The notes under the pieces are model-generated. The model was not told the origin of the DNA, did no database searches, and saw only the letters and a program-made list of their open reading frames with translations. This document shows, piece after piece, positions 34,501-49,500 of a DNA stretch of 64,000 nucleotides. Origin of the DNA: Apostichopus japonicus (Eukaryota; Echinodermata; Holothuroidea; Aspidochirotida; Stichopodidae); contig NC_092580.1 in assembly GCF_037975245.1 (NCBI RefSeq), forward strand, positions 3,758,501 to 3,822,500, read 5' to 3'. The stretch's first letter is position 1; every line of letters starts with the position of its first letter. The position numbers and the translations under genes are program-made.

Positions 34501-37500
34501 TTTAAACGAAACTATGATATCAACTGAAAATTAAATTATTGGCAAAAATCGCGTATCCATTCCCGTGTTTATTTTGTCGACTACGCGAAATAACAACACA
34601 ACTTACGATCAGTCGAATCATAAACCGCGAACATAATCCTACTTTTGCCCCCCCCCCCGATGTATCCGGCGATATGAATGGCTTAAACTTGAACGCTGTT
34701 ATCCTTTTGTGAAAACTTCCTGATTCGCGGCACAAGTGTACTTTATATCGAGCCGACAGCGGCGGCGCAGATAATCCAGTCAATGCAAGTTCGATCGAAA
34801 TGATTACAATCCCTGTCCATCACGTTGAACTCTCCGACCAGACAATACCGGGTCGAATACTCGACTTGGTAATAGTTGTTCAAATACATGATCAAAGGAA
34901 ATGTATCGATTGGAGATCGTAAAAAAAACTCTGAAAATCAGTAGAGAAATTACCAATTGTGTACGAAAAGTAAGTTGGTACACCTTTCAAATTTTACGAA
35001 AGATCCAGCAAAACACTTTCGAAAAATTCACGCGAAACTGGCAAATCGTGCTAAATGCAACTAATGTCATGTATACAAGGCTCTAGTACACCCATTTATA
35101 AATAAAACGTAAGACCACATCTGGTGTTAAGCGGGGGGGGGGGAAAGAAAGTATTTTCTAGAATTTCCAAAAATACGGAAAAAATAATGTCCTACCATAG
35201 TTAAGTGTATAGCAAATAGCCTAACCAACTCGTCTGTTACGGATCTCACGTAACTACAAAAACACAACCAATTGTATTTTGCGAACTTGACGTTTTCTAC
35301 AAGAACATGGAAATAATGTTAAGCATTAGTTAATCATGCCGTGTGGCCTAAAACATATTTTATTACAAGGTTTACTCTCATAAAGATGACCATAGCTTGA
35401 TATCTTGTGCTGCGTGTATTAACTGTGCCTCGTGTATCATGGGGAATACTCCATGAAACGTTTCTTGGAAACGTGCCAAAAATGTTAACAAGCAGGTGTT
35501 AGACAGGGGATGAGCGCGCAGTTTGTACCTGGGAAAATTCTGAGCACATATACAGTATCCTACCGTAGTATTTAAGTTAGGTTAAACCGTACTGCAGTTG
35601 TAAACTGATGTACGTTTAGTGCGTTCTATTCATTGTTAGGCATTCTAGAAACGGGGCTTTGCCGAACGTTTTTTGTTTCATAATATCGGAGGTTCTGTAA
35701 GTTAAACTTTTTAAAGATTGTAAAACAGATTAAATCTCTTTTCATTTTATAACATAATACAGCTACTCTAACTTGTCATTTAAAATTTTTCATCAGCTTC
35801 GTGACAATTTAAATTCAAAAAGTTGTCAGTATTTTGCATCCTCATCTGCGAATTTTTTTATCGCCAGACACGCAAAAAATTCCTTTTCCTTTTCCGGGGT
35901 CTTCGCCCCACCAGGGCCCTGGGGCGGTCCCCTGGACCCCACGCCTTTATGCTCGGTGTTTTCTCGCGATTTTCGCGAACGTTTAAACGTTTAAACGAAC
36001 GAAAAATCGGCCATTTAAACGTTTAGGTCTTTAAACGAAAACTCACAGCCCTACTATGAAGTACAAGAAAGAATTTTTAATAATTGCATAAATATCTCTT
36101 AGGTCATATGATATCCATGTTTATATTAAACTTTGTATAGTGTAAGTTCTTTTGAGAATGAAAAGTCTTACAAATATAGACTCTGTACTATTATTGACAT
36201 TTCTTTAGTGTTATTTTTGATCAACATGTTAAATGTGATCTTCAAGAACTATGTAGTAATGTTTAAGTTCAACTTAGTAGCTAAGATCTGACCGCTAAAC
36301 TTACTCCCTTATTTATTTATTTACTTCCAATGCTTAAAACATTTTATATTAATATATGGTTACTTGTTGATCTCAATGATAAAAACATAAACTTCTTAAT
36401 TTCAGGTGGTGGAGGTCATGATCCTCGCACTCCGCAGTCTGTTTCCAGCGTCAGTCTAGCCGGTGTGATCAGGGGTTTTACTTTGATAGACAGAGCAACC
36501 AGCTCTGAAGATGGCGTACCCATATCATCTGTAGTCAAGTTCCTCAAGTGTGCTTACAACTACGAACAGTGGGAAGTGTACGACATGTTAGTGCAACATG
36601 CCATAGATTTCATTAAGGTAGGAGAAGTGTTTTGACTGCTACAGAATTGAAAAGGTTACATCGTTTCTCAACATATGAGGTTGTAGATATGCCAAAATTA
36701 TGTTTGCATGATCTATTCTGTTACAAAGAAGTATTTAACTTTTACTTGAAAATGTGTGAATCTGCACAATCTACAAAAACGAGAAAAGATTGAAACCTTC
36801 TATAAAGAAAAAAAACCAATTTAATTTTGAAATAACAAATTATTTTTGTCCTTAAACATGAATAGAATGATGGAGATCCACAGCTCGCTGGTGATCTTAA
36901 GTCACTGGAGATACTGCAAGTGATGGAGCCATTGAACCCAAAGCGTAAATCCAAGAGATCCTCCGGCCAGAATGATGACGGTACATTGTACAGTGAACCA
37001 GTCACCTTACCTCTACCCCCCAGTGGTATGTCTGTCTGAAATATTCAATAACATTCAATGGTTCTTGTCGAATTTTACCACAATTTATCATCCCGAATAT
37101 AGTGAAGGTCTATAAACTCATATATCCTGCCCAACTTATTGCAAATTAATAAATAAATAAATAATTGAGTTGATTGGGTCAGTTTTATAAAGTATGTTAA
37201 TGTTCACAGGCTTTGAAATTCAGATTATTTACTGGATTATTAGGCCAGCGGATTTCTCTGTTTGAAAGAGGGAAAAAGCACTGGCATTTTGCTGGCAGTA
37301 TAGACACACATTGATTTTGTATTAATGAAAGGAAAGTCCCAGTGGGAATTTGGTTTTCGCTAGTAGACTTTCTATGCACAGGCATCTTTTTGCAAATAAC
37401 AATTGTGAAACTCTAGGCCTGGTTCATCTGATTCTGTAAATAAATGAAGCTCAGTAGACTTAAAATGCTGTCAGTATTGCTTCCAAATAGTACATGAGAG

Positions 37501-40500
37501 GCCTAAAGGTGGACTCAAATGTTCAGAGTTGTAGGCAGTTTATCTCCTTGATCATCACAGCATGTTTATACTCAATGAAACATTTACTTCTTATAAATCT
37601 CAGAGGGTCTGACATTTCTCGCCTATCATAAATTTCACAGATAAGACTATTAAATGGAAACAGGGGAATTGTCTGCCTGTACATCTGTAACTTGTGCCCT
37701 CTGTTTCCATTGAATACTCTGCCTCTGATGTACATTCAGTTAGGATCACTTTTGTACATTTTCCTACACTGACTCTTGCAGTTTACCTCCTTTATCAGTT
37801 TTTATTACTCTCTGTAAAAGTTCACCTGTGTAATTTCACTTATTTGATCCTCCTCACCATCTAGGAAATAATTTGGAATGTTCAAACCTACTGTAAACTA
37901 TTGTCAGAAACTGGTGGTATGCCAAACATGTGAAATAATACCAATGATTTAATACAAATGTAAAAATGTAACTAACTCTTGAGCACTTGACTTGATTCAA
38001 AAGTAGAATACTTTGTCTTCATCACAGTTCTGGACATAAAAAGTCATTTTCACCCCCCTTCCCCAATGACTATTTTATTGCTAGTGTGTACTCATTACTC
38101 CCACAGCTCAACAACATTCCTCCACTGATAACTTGGTTCTTCTGGCTGAAATCATCTTTGCCTGTTCCAGAGATCCAGCATCTGTAAGTCTAGTTTTCAC
38201 ATCATTATCAGTTTTTCTTTAAACATATTCCCTTTATTTCATCGTTCAAGTCATGTTTATTTCTCTTCCAACCATATTGACACAGGTGTCTGGAGCAATG
38301 CTCTGTAGGAATGTCATTTCCTTTCTCCTTCTCAAACAGAGGTGCAATTGCAGTACCTGTGATTATAAGCCTCAAGATTCACATGATAATGTCCACTTCA
38401 TCTCAGCGTGTTATTTTTCTTTATTATTTCTCATAACTTTATTCCCCCCACAAAATCAGAAATTGAACGTGCAATAAATAGTAAGAACCAGTAAATAAAC
38501 CTGTGTGTTACTTCTAGCTATTACAGGTGTTTTGCAAATGCAAATGTCAAGAGAAGTTAACTTTTTTATTAAAGTGCCTGCCCTTACATAGGTTAATCAA
38601 TCTGAGTGTGATTGGCAAGTGAAACAAGGAAGGCTGAATACACTTATGCTATCAAACTTCTCCTTGTTGTGCATACATTGTTGATTAAGTCTCAATGAAC
38701 ATTTCAATATTCTAGAAATTAAGGGGTCAGTTTTTTGTCCTTTTAATTATTTATTACTTGTTTTATACACACAGTTAGTTTTGGTTCACTGCAGAATGAA
38801 ATTATCAATGTGGGGGTTAATACTAAAATTACCAAGAATTTGCAATAAGTTTCTAATCATATCATAACCATTCATGAATACTGTAAACTTTCTTTGTTAT
38901 TTCTAGAACATGATGGACAAGGACATGATTGTAGATGCCACCCTCTTAATCTGGTCTAAGTGTAAAGCTGTTTTTCAAAAGTTTCAGACCGGTGCTTCTG
39001 ACAGTACAAAGTACCTACAACGTATGGAAAACCCAGGCAAGGTGAGAATGTCTGTTATTTTGAGGTCGTCACAGAAACCACTAAATTAATGATATTCTGA
39101 ATGTCTTATCAATATATGCAGTATGTCGATTGAAAGAAAGCATCATGGTCAAGTGGTTAAGGCAAAGGATTTTTAATATCAGAATTTGGCTATTAAGGTA
39201 CTTAATATCAAGCAGTTGCCTCTCTTCAGCGGGGTGTGTAAATGAGGACCTGAACTGTAATTGTAGTTGTGTACGATGGATTGTGGCAGCACTCTATGGG
39301 ATGTTCCCAGGGGGATGCATGGATGTGGTGCACTGTAGTGCTCCCAGAGGGAATGTTTGAACTTAAGCACACCAGTGTGTGTTTATGTGTGGAAGTATGA
39401 CAAGTTACCATTGACTATGGGTTTACTGTTGTAAAGTCATGTGAGAAGGCCTTGGCCTTGATGCAAGATTATAAATCTTCAACTTTCAAAGAAAATACTC
39501 CAATAACAAACATATAAATACATTCACATATTGTTGTAAAACTTTAACCATAGGTCACACACATGTGATTCAATAATGAAGTTCAACTTTCAGTGCAACT
39601 GACAGTTTGCTAAAATATTATAATACAGATGAACTGACTGACTGTCACTCATGCGAGGCAACCTTCAGTATGATGTCTTACATCAGTATGTACAGACATT
39701 TTTTATTAGTTTGCATTAATTACGTCATGTCTTTCAGGCAAATATGACATAATTACTCTGATTAACCCATACAGTTCAATATGTGCAAGATAATGTTTAC
39801 CAACAACTCAAAGTTTTTCTTCAGTGGATTCACAACTGGACTTCTAGAGATAATGTTCTGGTTTTGATATTGGCAGTGTGTTGGTTCTAGCATAAAGGTT
39901 TTGAGCTATGTTGCATTAGTAGCTTTGGTATGTTTGTCCTCCAGTAGATTCATATTTCACATAATGTCTCAATCATTTCATGTCCTATAAGTTTGCTATG
40001 TATTTCATATTTGTTTACTTAATTTTGTCCATGTATTTTGCCTCCAGTGGATTCACATTTTGAGTATCATTCAAGAAGTGATGTACTGGTGTGGTATTGG
40101 GAGTGTTGATCCCAGCGTAACTGCCGAAGTGGCCATTCGACTAGCACTGGTTCTGGAGAGTAACGCAACGAACACCATCAACAATAAGGATACTGGTAAG
40201 CATGTGCTTGTCATTGGAGGACAAAGGGCTTTACAGTAGAGCTAGGACATATTTGACTTTTACTTGTTCCAGTTCCTAAAAAAAAAAATAGTTTTAATAA
40301 ATCTTTGGTTTTCAATGTTACTTAAAAGTATCCATAGCTCACATTGTTGCTTTCACATATTTTTCAGTTATTGGGCAAGTTATTGAAGATGATATCCTCT
40401 CATTTACCTTTGACAGATAAACTCATAGCTAAGGTGAAAGAACTAGAAGTCCAGTCAGAGTCAACAAAGTGTAAGTATATGGATTCATTTTTAAAGTTAG

Positions 40501-43500
40501 AACAGTTTCCATTATGCCCAAGAAAACTTAGAATTCGGTGTTCTGTGACTTGAAACAAGAATTTGAGAAATCCAGGGATACAAACCCCAGCATAACAAGA
40601 ATCACAACTTTACTAATTTAATTTTTAAAAAGTTGAAACCTGTTGATACATAATATTAAAGTAAGTTTGAACATTTGTATGACCAGAGCAAAATCGTAGA
40701 GCATCAGTCTTGTTGCCTTCCCCTGGTGCTAAAACTTTTCACAAATGCAGACAGTCTCCTACTTGTTCTGACTCCTAACATTTTCCCTAAGACATGGAGC
40801 CTCCATGTCTTGGGGAAAATGTTGGAGGAGTAATTTGTTTTATTACATTGGATTGGATTGGATTCTATTTGATTAAATTCACAATGAAATGTCTCTGTAA
40901 GGGTAAATGCAGAGAGGCATTGCAAAACAGTTATGGAAGCTTAAACATTCTGCATATATGAAGAATGGCTTTTAAGGTGGGCTTTATATTAACTTTGTTT
41001 ATACAATGGCATATCAGTTTTATCATTTAATATTCACTCTTTCATCTCTGTGATTATGTATAGATTCACCCGGGCCTCGTTCTGACAAGATATCAGTGAC
41101 AAGTATCAGCGGCCGGGATACAGGACTCACAGGTGGTGGGGCTACTCTGTATACCACAACAGTGCTTCAGCAGGGACCAGAGGACCAACTACTCCTGGCC
41201 AGAGAATTTTTGGAGCGAGCCCTGCAGGGAATGTCGGCCGCAAGGAGTGCAGTGGCAACGACTGATGGTGATGCAATTGCTGATGTTAGTTGGATCAAGG
41301 TGTGTGTGCTTCTCTTTAGTTGATATAGGTAGATGTGCTTCTCAAGAACAATGCTACTTACAAGAATGCCAAGTAAAATATTCCTACAGAATAATGCCAC
41401 TGATAGCTATACTAGAGGTCACCATGCCAAAAGTTACGATAACATCAAGAACAGTAATTCATTGGTTATAATGCTACCAATAAGAATATAATTATATTAT
41501 ACAGAGGGTGGTGCCTCCCATTCTTAACATGGACAACCAATACCCATTCGGTCAACTTCAGTCAGTTTTTAACAAACCTAATGATTAGCTTACTATATTG
41601 CATTATCACATATAGGTATTTCTTTTCCGAAATTTTGGTCACTCTGTCACCAAACAAAACAAAACAACTTGTAAATTAACTCATAAAACTAACAGGCATA
41701 TTTTGGGAACAACAAACTGTTATGTTTTGAATAATATCTTCAAACCATCATTCTCATAGTATGCTGCAATGTCTTGGCTTGTGCTAAAAGTTGTATATGA
41801 AGATGCTCGTGGCTTGCAAAAGATATAAGCAATGAGTTATAGTGATTGTAAGCTATCCATCAGCACTGGAAGTTATGATTCAAACTAACAGGATGATAAT
41901 CTTTAATAAAAGTCACCCAAGATGCGTTTAGACACGAAAACCTTACAAGTTGATCCACTTGCAACTCCCAGCCTCCTTTCAGTGATACTGTAACCATATG
42001 ATCATGACATATGTTAAGTCAAGTGAGAATAATGATATCATTGGAAAGGGAATAGATACTACACATGATCAGCTTAAAAGTTTGTGAGGATGTGTGTCTT
42101 ATAGTATTTGTTTATAATGAAATCAGATATGATATTAATGAAATTGGACTTAAAGGAATCTTTTTAAATTGTAGTAATTGTTTGTCTCATCTGCTCATAC
42201 AGACACCAAATAACATAGAGTTTACTGCCAGTCCTTCCTCTGGTGGGTTGGAGGCTAATGAGAGGAGTGAGGCAGTACATCACACCATCAAAGACCTCCA
42301 TCTGGAGCTTCTCTACATGTTCCACCGGGTTTGTTTGAAGTTAGCCGGTCTCTTGGATAGCAAGAAAACCAAGAAAGGAAACAGAGATGTCTCAGCGAGA
42401 ACAGGACAGAGAATGTCAGCTTCTTCTGGTCTTAGAATGGTAAGACCATCAGACACTAACTACATTGGACTGTCAAAGGTCAATAAGTTCTTTTGACACT
42501 ATGTGGGTTACTGTAGGTAAAGCTCACAGAATGTCAGCTTCTTCTGGTCTAAGAATGGTAAGACCATTCAGATACCAACTAAGTTGGATTTAAATGGTCA
42601 ATAAGTTCTTTTGACATTGTATGTGTGTGACTTTAGTTAAAGCTCACAGAATGTCAGCTTAAGTGGACTGAGAGTGGAAACACCATCAGATACTAACTAC
42701 GTTGGACTCTCAAGGTCAATAAGCTCTTTTGACAATGTATGTATGTTACATGTAGGTAAAGCACAGAGAATGTCAATTTCTTTGGTCTGAGAGTGGTAAC
42801 TCCAGATATTTTGTAACATTGTCAATAAGTAATCAATTGTTTCCCTTTTTCTTCAGTGTAAGTTAGTCATGTTGGATTTTATGGAAAAAACACTTGAGAT
42901 GAAATGAGTAGCCAGTAATGTTCTGCATTATGTTAGCTTTTACAAACATTTAGTGTTGACACATCACTTGGAAATTCAAGATGAAAACCTGATTCTGACC
43001 TTATTTCTTGCCCCCCTCCCTTCTAGAGCCGAGTCGGTCAAGCTGACCTTTCAGCAGCTGTGGACACTAGTGATGAGCTCATAACAGCCTGTGGTAAGAA
43101 CCTCATCTCCAAAGCATTATTCAACATGCAAAAAGCATTGCAGAGTGGCAGTGGAAGCAGTCCATCTCAAGCCCAGATGCAATGTATGGAGGTAAATTAT
43201 TAGCCAAAACTGTCAGCTTTGTTTAATGTTTAAACTTCTCTTGTAGTAATTTTTTTAAGTATTTTGTTTTGTTTATACATTTGTTTCCAAAAATTGCAGT
43301 TTATCAATATTAAATTCTAATTATTCATTTCATGCCTCAAATTTTGTATATGCTTTCTTTCAGTCAGTGGACTTATTTCTGCATTTTAATGTGTGGTAAA
43401 TTTTTGTTTATCTGATATCTATAGGCATGAGTGTCAAACACAAACACAGGTACTGTTCTGCTGTGATGGACAAATAGAATTGGGAGTGGGTGGAAGAGAT

Positions 43501-46500
43501 TGGGTAGAAATTCAGAACAAAATATGCAAAATATCTCAGGACAGGGTGTATTGAGAATTATTCCACAAAGTGACTACTAAAAAGCAATGGTGAAATGTGA
43601 ACCAAATAGCCTCCATTATAAGTATTAGTATGTGTCTCTGTGCTGGAGACGATTAGATAACTTATGAATCTATGCAATTGGTCATCCTACCATGCAGAGA
43701 ACATTCATTTCTGTGCCAACATATTGTATTTTTCTAATTGTTTTTTTTACCCATTGTAATTACATTTTGATTCAGGAGGCACTGACATTCATAACCAAGG
43801 CACAAGAGCAGGAACAGAAGCTGCATGGAACCAACACACAAAGGAAGTCTGGCAGTGCTAGAGTGTCAGGAGTACCTCCCCCTCCATTACTGGTCTGCAG
43901 AATGGATAAGACCATGGTCTTTAAACCTGCTCCATTTAACCCATCACAAAAGGTACGTATTCCTACAAGACTGGCAGGTCTTATCAGGTTTATAAGTTTG
44001 GTGATAGTAAGAGTGAGAGTTTCCCTATACCTATATAAAAGGTTAATAAGTTAATAACTTAATTGTTTTGGTGTCTGAAATTAGATATGCAGGTGGCAGA
44101 TGGTGAATATGTCAAAAACATTTCAAAGATGTTTGACTTTTATCGAAGCCACGCCCTCATCACCTGTTTTAGTACAAAGATTATTAAAGATTTCATTAAA
44201 GGATTTGTTTTATTTTTAATGTACCTGGCAACAGCCGAGTAACTACAAGATTGTCATGGTAATATTAGACTGAAATGTATTTCCCCTTCACTATGTAAAA
44301 GCATTTATCCACAGAGGGAGGTATTAAATGTTCTTCCACAAAAGTGGCATTTTAAGAAGCATTTAATGCAGAGTTCATGTACAACCTTACCATTTGTATT
44401 ACTTTTCAAAAAGAAGGATGTTACCAAGAACTTTAAAGAATGTGTGCCATAATGACACACAAGATCACACACTGTCTTGTCTTTCACTGCAGAAGGCAGA
44501 GTATACTTAACAAAATATTAAGGTTTATTGTGTAACCATGTTTGTATATCTCTGATATGTCCATTTCAGGTGGCCTGGTACAGGATATTTGCTAGACCAT
44601 TTGTAGGCAGCAATGTCAAAGTTCGTCTCAATGACTACAACCTACCAGGAACAGGAGATGAGGTGAGTATAAATTACATTACTGAAAGTAACTTAATCTT
44701 TGCTCTAATGAACTTTTTGTTTTCGGCATTCTTTCAAGAGTAATATCTTTATCTTCATACCCAGACAAGGTATTAATATTCCAATGTATTATTTTTTTCT
44801 GTCAGGTACCAGCGTATGACTGCGAGTTGACGGTCTCCGGACTAACTACCAACGATCGTTACGTGTTTGCTGTTGCGGCTTACACTGCTACTGGTGAACT
44901 GATAGGTAGCGCTGTAGGAGATACCAGTAAACCTATCCTAGCATCCCATCCGTTACCTATCCTCATGTCCTGGGCATTTCTTAGTCAGGTGAGAAAGACA
45001 TTTGTCGGATGGCCTCATTCTAGAATTTCAAGTCATCACAGAAAATGTGACCTGGTCATGGTGTTTGATGGTTTGTCTCATTGTCTTACATGAGCACAAA
45101 CAAAGTTATCTGTCAAGGCAGTGGGCACAAAAAAATACCAGCATGTTATCAATAAACCACTCTCTGTCAACCTTTTCTAGAGAATATAAATTTTTAAAAA
45201 GCCAGTTTTCTTTGTGATGGACAGACTTGTTTCAATACATCTGTTAAGATGGAAACATGTCAAATGGGAACTGATAATAATTCATAGAAGTTTCAAAAAT
45301 GAATAACAAATTTCAAGAAGAGAAAAGTTTCAAAACTTACCCACCAGATATGAGAAACCAATTTGTTAATGTAAAGAACTGTGTGGGTAAGCTCACTGTG
45401 CTAGATTTGTGTATTTCCTGTTGGATTTTTCAGGCAGCTTATCAAGTCGGTTGTTACAGCATCGGTCTTCATGCCAGCACAGTTTTGTGGAATCACTTTG
45501 TGGTTGATCTTCCCCCTCCTAAATCTGACATAGAGAAGCTGACGGCCAAAGAAGATTACAAGCTGGCCCTGAAACGGTGAGTTTATGAGAGGAAACTTTA
45601 TTGGCATTGAATCAGGGCAGTTTTTAACCTGGTTTTTAGATCATAATTTGTAACTAACTATCTTGTCACAGGGCCAATACTACCCTTTTGAGGATTTTCA
45701 GTGGATTATCCATTTTATTATTTCAGCGATGAGAGCCTATATAAGAACATTTGAAACCCTCTACGAATGTCAGGATTTACCAATGGACAACCTTCTTGTC
45801 AAAAATTAACCCTTTTGAAATATGTAATATAACTTAAAATAAACCTCTCTATGTTGTGGGAATCTCAAAATGAATTATAAAGTTCATAAAGAAGAGTTCA
45901 TGAAGATAAGTGTTTCATGAAGACAAGACTACTTCAAAATGTTTTATTTTGTTTCTCCTTTTACACCATTACAGTCTCAATCCAGACACTGCTAGTGTTG
46001 CCTCTCCTCTCCTCCTAAGGATGTTTCTGAGCAGTATCTTCATCAATGTAGATGTCAGCATCAGAGAGGGCAGTATTTTCTGCAATAAACTTTGCGATGA
46101 GGGACCTTACTACAGTGGCCAGGTAAACTTTAACTTTCGCTGCTATGAAGTCGTGAAATACTTTCTTGGAAATATGACAGTTTGAGCAACCTTGAGGTTA
46201 TTACCATCATGACTCAGCAAAGTAAAACAGAACCTTAAATAAGAGACTAAGTGATTTTTTTTTCATCTTGAACTGTTGAAATCTGTATAAATCAATGGAA
46301 AATACAATAAATGGTAAAGATGACTCTAACCTTGTTAGAATTTTACTTAAGTTTATCCTCTTTTAATTTTTTTTTTAATTCAGAGTAATTGATATGACAT
46401 CCTTTGAAGTAAGCATGCTTACAGGATATACAGAAAAAAAGCAGATATTACCGCATAATAATATATTAATTATTGGAATAATATTACATTGCAATGTAAC

Positions 46501-49500
46501 TTTTTTGTTTGATTTGAATCTTGCCTTGCATAACCATTTGTTTTGTATCATACTGTCCCGTGCTCTACCACACTGTGTTGTACTGTACCCTACCATTGCA
46601 TACCATTTGATTAGCATCTACTTACAGTACTTTACTGCATCCCATCATAGCCAGTGCTTGCAGTATATGTAGTACTTATGCTGTGTATCCTGTCCTCCTT
46701 TACTGTTTAGATTCAGCGTCTCGGGGAGTGCGAGAGGATGCTAGTCGCCCTGGAGTTAGCTGGATGGTTGAATGAGAGTAACCTGGCTTTACAGGCTGTG
46801 GTTCAGTGTTATGGTCTCCTGGCTCCATTGATATACTACAAGATACCATCTGCTCCTGTTGTACAGGTAATCAGTAACCATAGGGTTGTCTGTTTTATCA
46901 CTTTGCAATTAACTTGTCATCGGATAAAAGAGTTAATTTAGTAGGTAATCAGAGCATGCTACAATAACAGTAACAACCTTGCTGCCAAGAACTCCAGACT
47001 TAGAGACTATTTGGTTGAGAATATTTTGTCTACTGTTAACCAGTCCTAAAGAATCTACTGTATTATGTGGCATCCTATATCAGTTAATCTTCTTTTCTAA
47101 TATCTTGCAAATTACTAAGTGTGTTCCTTGTTTTGTATTTATGTGTTTATTAACCTGACAAAGGTTTTACAATCAATTTTTGATCAAGAAAATTTGTGAC
47201 TAAATCATGGCATTAGTTTTGTTGTCTTTTCCCTTCATGTCCACAGATCTTGATAAGATGCTACGCTGTGTTACAGGAGACGCCCGTCAACCTTCGACAA
47301 CGCAGACAACAGACAACCACTGACAGTTTGCATCACATGTTGGCTTCCATCACATTCTACTTAGCAAAGGTACTGAGAGTCTGGAAGCAGCGTAACCTTA
47401 GCAACCATATCAGTGACTCTGGGAAGAAGATGCTAGCCATAGAAAAGGTATTCAAGAGGAGTACACCTATGAAAGACAGGTTGTCTGTTTAAACTTCTGT
47501 CATATTACACATTGAAATGTTATATTGTCAATTGTTAGCATTCATTGTTGATGCGAAAAGATAGTACTGACTAGCATTGGGCCATGCCTAATAAAGATGA
47601 GAGTGGGTCTGCATGAGCTTGTCAGTAAATGGCCTTTACAATTTTGTGAATTGATACAAAATAGCAATGAGGCATAGTTACATGCCAGCTGCTAGTAATA
47701 AAAATTACAAGTGTTTTAGTTAGCTGGTTGCCTTTGCAGTGCACCTTGTACCAACAAGTATTCTTGAATAGAAACTATATTTCAGCTCTTCTTGCATATT
47801 AACTTTCACAACTGATTTTTAAAAATGTTGCAAAAATGTGGTATTTGCTTTCAAAACTCACCATGAATAGTTAGCCCAGACCTACTACACTGTGTTTATC
47901 AGTTGTACTTAGCCTGGCTTTAGTTGCACATATCTATTATGGCTGACATCAGCAATTTCATGAACTGTTGAGACCAAGAACCAACTAATTTAAACTTGTA
48001 TGGACATTGCACAGACCTTTATACTAACAATTTAATGGGAGAAAGCTGTGTGAACGATAATAAAAAGTATTTAATACAACCAGCTACTTCACTTCATTCA
48101 GTTATAAACATAGAACAACCATTCTTACTCCACAGGAAGTGGACAAATCCAAGACCGACCCAGAGGTCATCGACGATGTGGATTCTAGTCTGCCGATAGG
48201 CCAGGCAGGTCTCCAGGCCAACAGACGTAAACGAACCAAGCGTCAGGGCCAGCAGAATGTGAATTTGGAAGGCACTCAGAATGAAGAACTGAGAGCCCTG
48301 GAAGCCCACATCTTGAAACTTTCAAAACTAGGTAAGCGCTACTCTGGACCCTGAAAGCATTTTAATTAAACAAAAGCCTCCAGCGGAAGTAATGAATTTA
48401 TGTTGGAGTATCGCTGCAACGTGAAAGAGTGGTTGCCAAGTTACTGAATCAACATGTGGCTGACAGTAACAAGACATGTTTGTTGGTGATTTGGAAAAAT
48501 GGGTAAACTGGTGTATAGGAAGTCTTCTGTAATCCCCTTGTCCTCATTTCCCTTCCTCCAACCCAACCACCATCTTCTCCCTACAATAAAAAAAGAAGCA
48601 AACAAACAGGGAGGTTGAAAGTATCTATATCCTGCTTAAAGTATTTTGCTTTTAATTCAGGCTGTCCAGAATATTCCAGATATTGAGGGTGTTCAAATAA
48701 AAGTATCTAAATGTTTCCTTATGGAAACATACTCTGAAGTTACTATTTTCAAGAAATTAAAGACGTTCACCTTCACTTACCCCTTTTGATGACCTTAATA
48801 ATGATATATGCATACTTATAGCTGTCAGTACGTCTCTGTTCTATGTACCGATCTCTGATTGTCTTGTTTGTATCGTTGACAGCTCACAACACAGAGGAGC
48901 TGACCGGCTCGGAGGATCCCAACATCCTGCACGCATTCATCGCCACACTGCCCAGTAGATACGCGTACAAAGAAGGTAGGTACTACACTCACATAGAACA
49001 AGTACTGTACTTGCTACTAAAGACATACGTATCCTACCCAGGTTTAATTGAATGGATGAACCAGGGCCACTTTCTCTTCCTATCAGAGTCTATTGTAGGA
49101 TGGTAAACTAGTCATTCCCTTCAATCTGATTACAGAATTTATGTTATATTTGATTAAATTTCAGCTGTTTTATGAAACAAAGGAAAGAGCAATAAATTAG
49201 TGTTATTGCTAGAATGGGATGTGGTCTACCGAGAAAATTAATTAAAAGTGAGAAGAAAGGAATTTTAATAGAAATGTGATTTGTTAAATATGTATGAATT
49301 ACAGGACATTGGAAAATAATGCACACACATTGTCTCTAGTTGATTGTGAAATTATGTTCCCTTGATGGGGCAGAAGTTATACTTTACAGAAGTTGTGTGT
49401 TGTGTACACTTTAATTCTCTCTCTCTCTCTCTCTCTCTATCTCTCCCGTATTGATAGTTGTGAAGTTCCGGAGGCGTGCTCGATATCTTGAATTCTTTGT

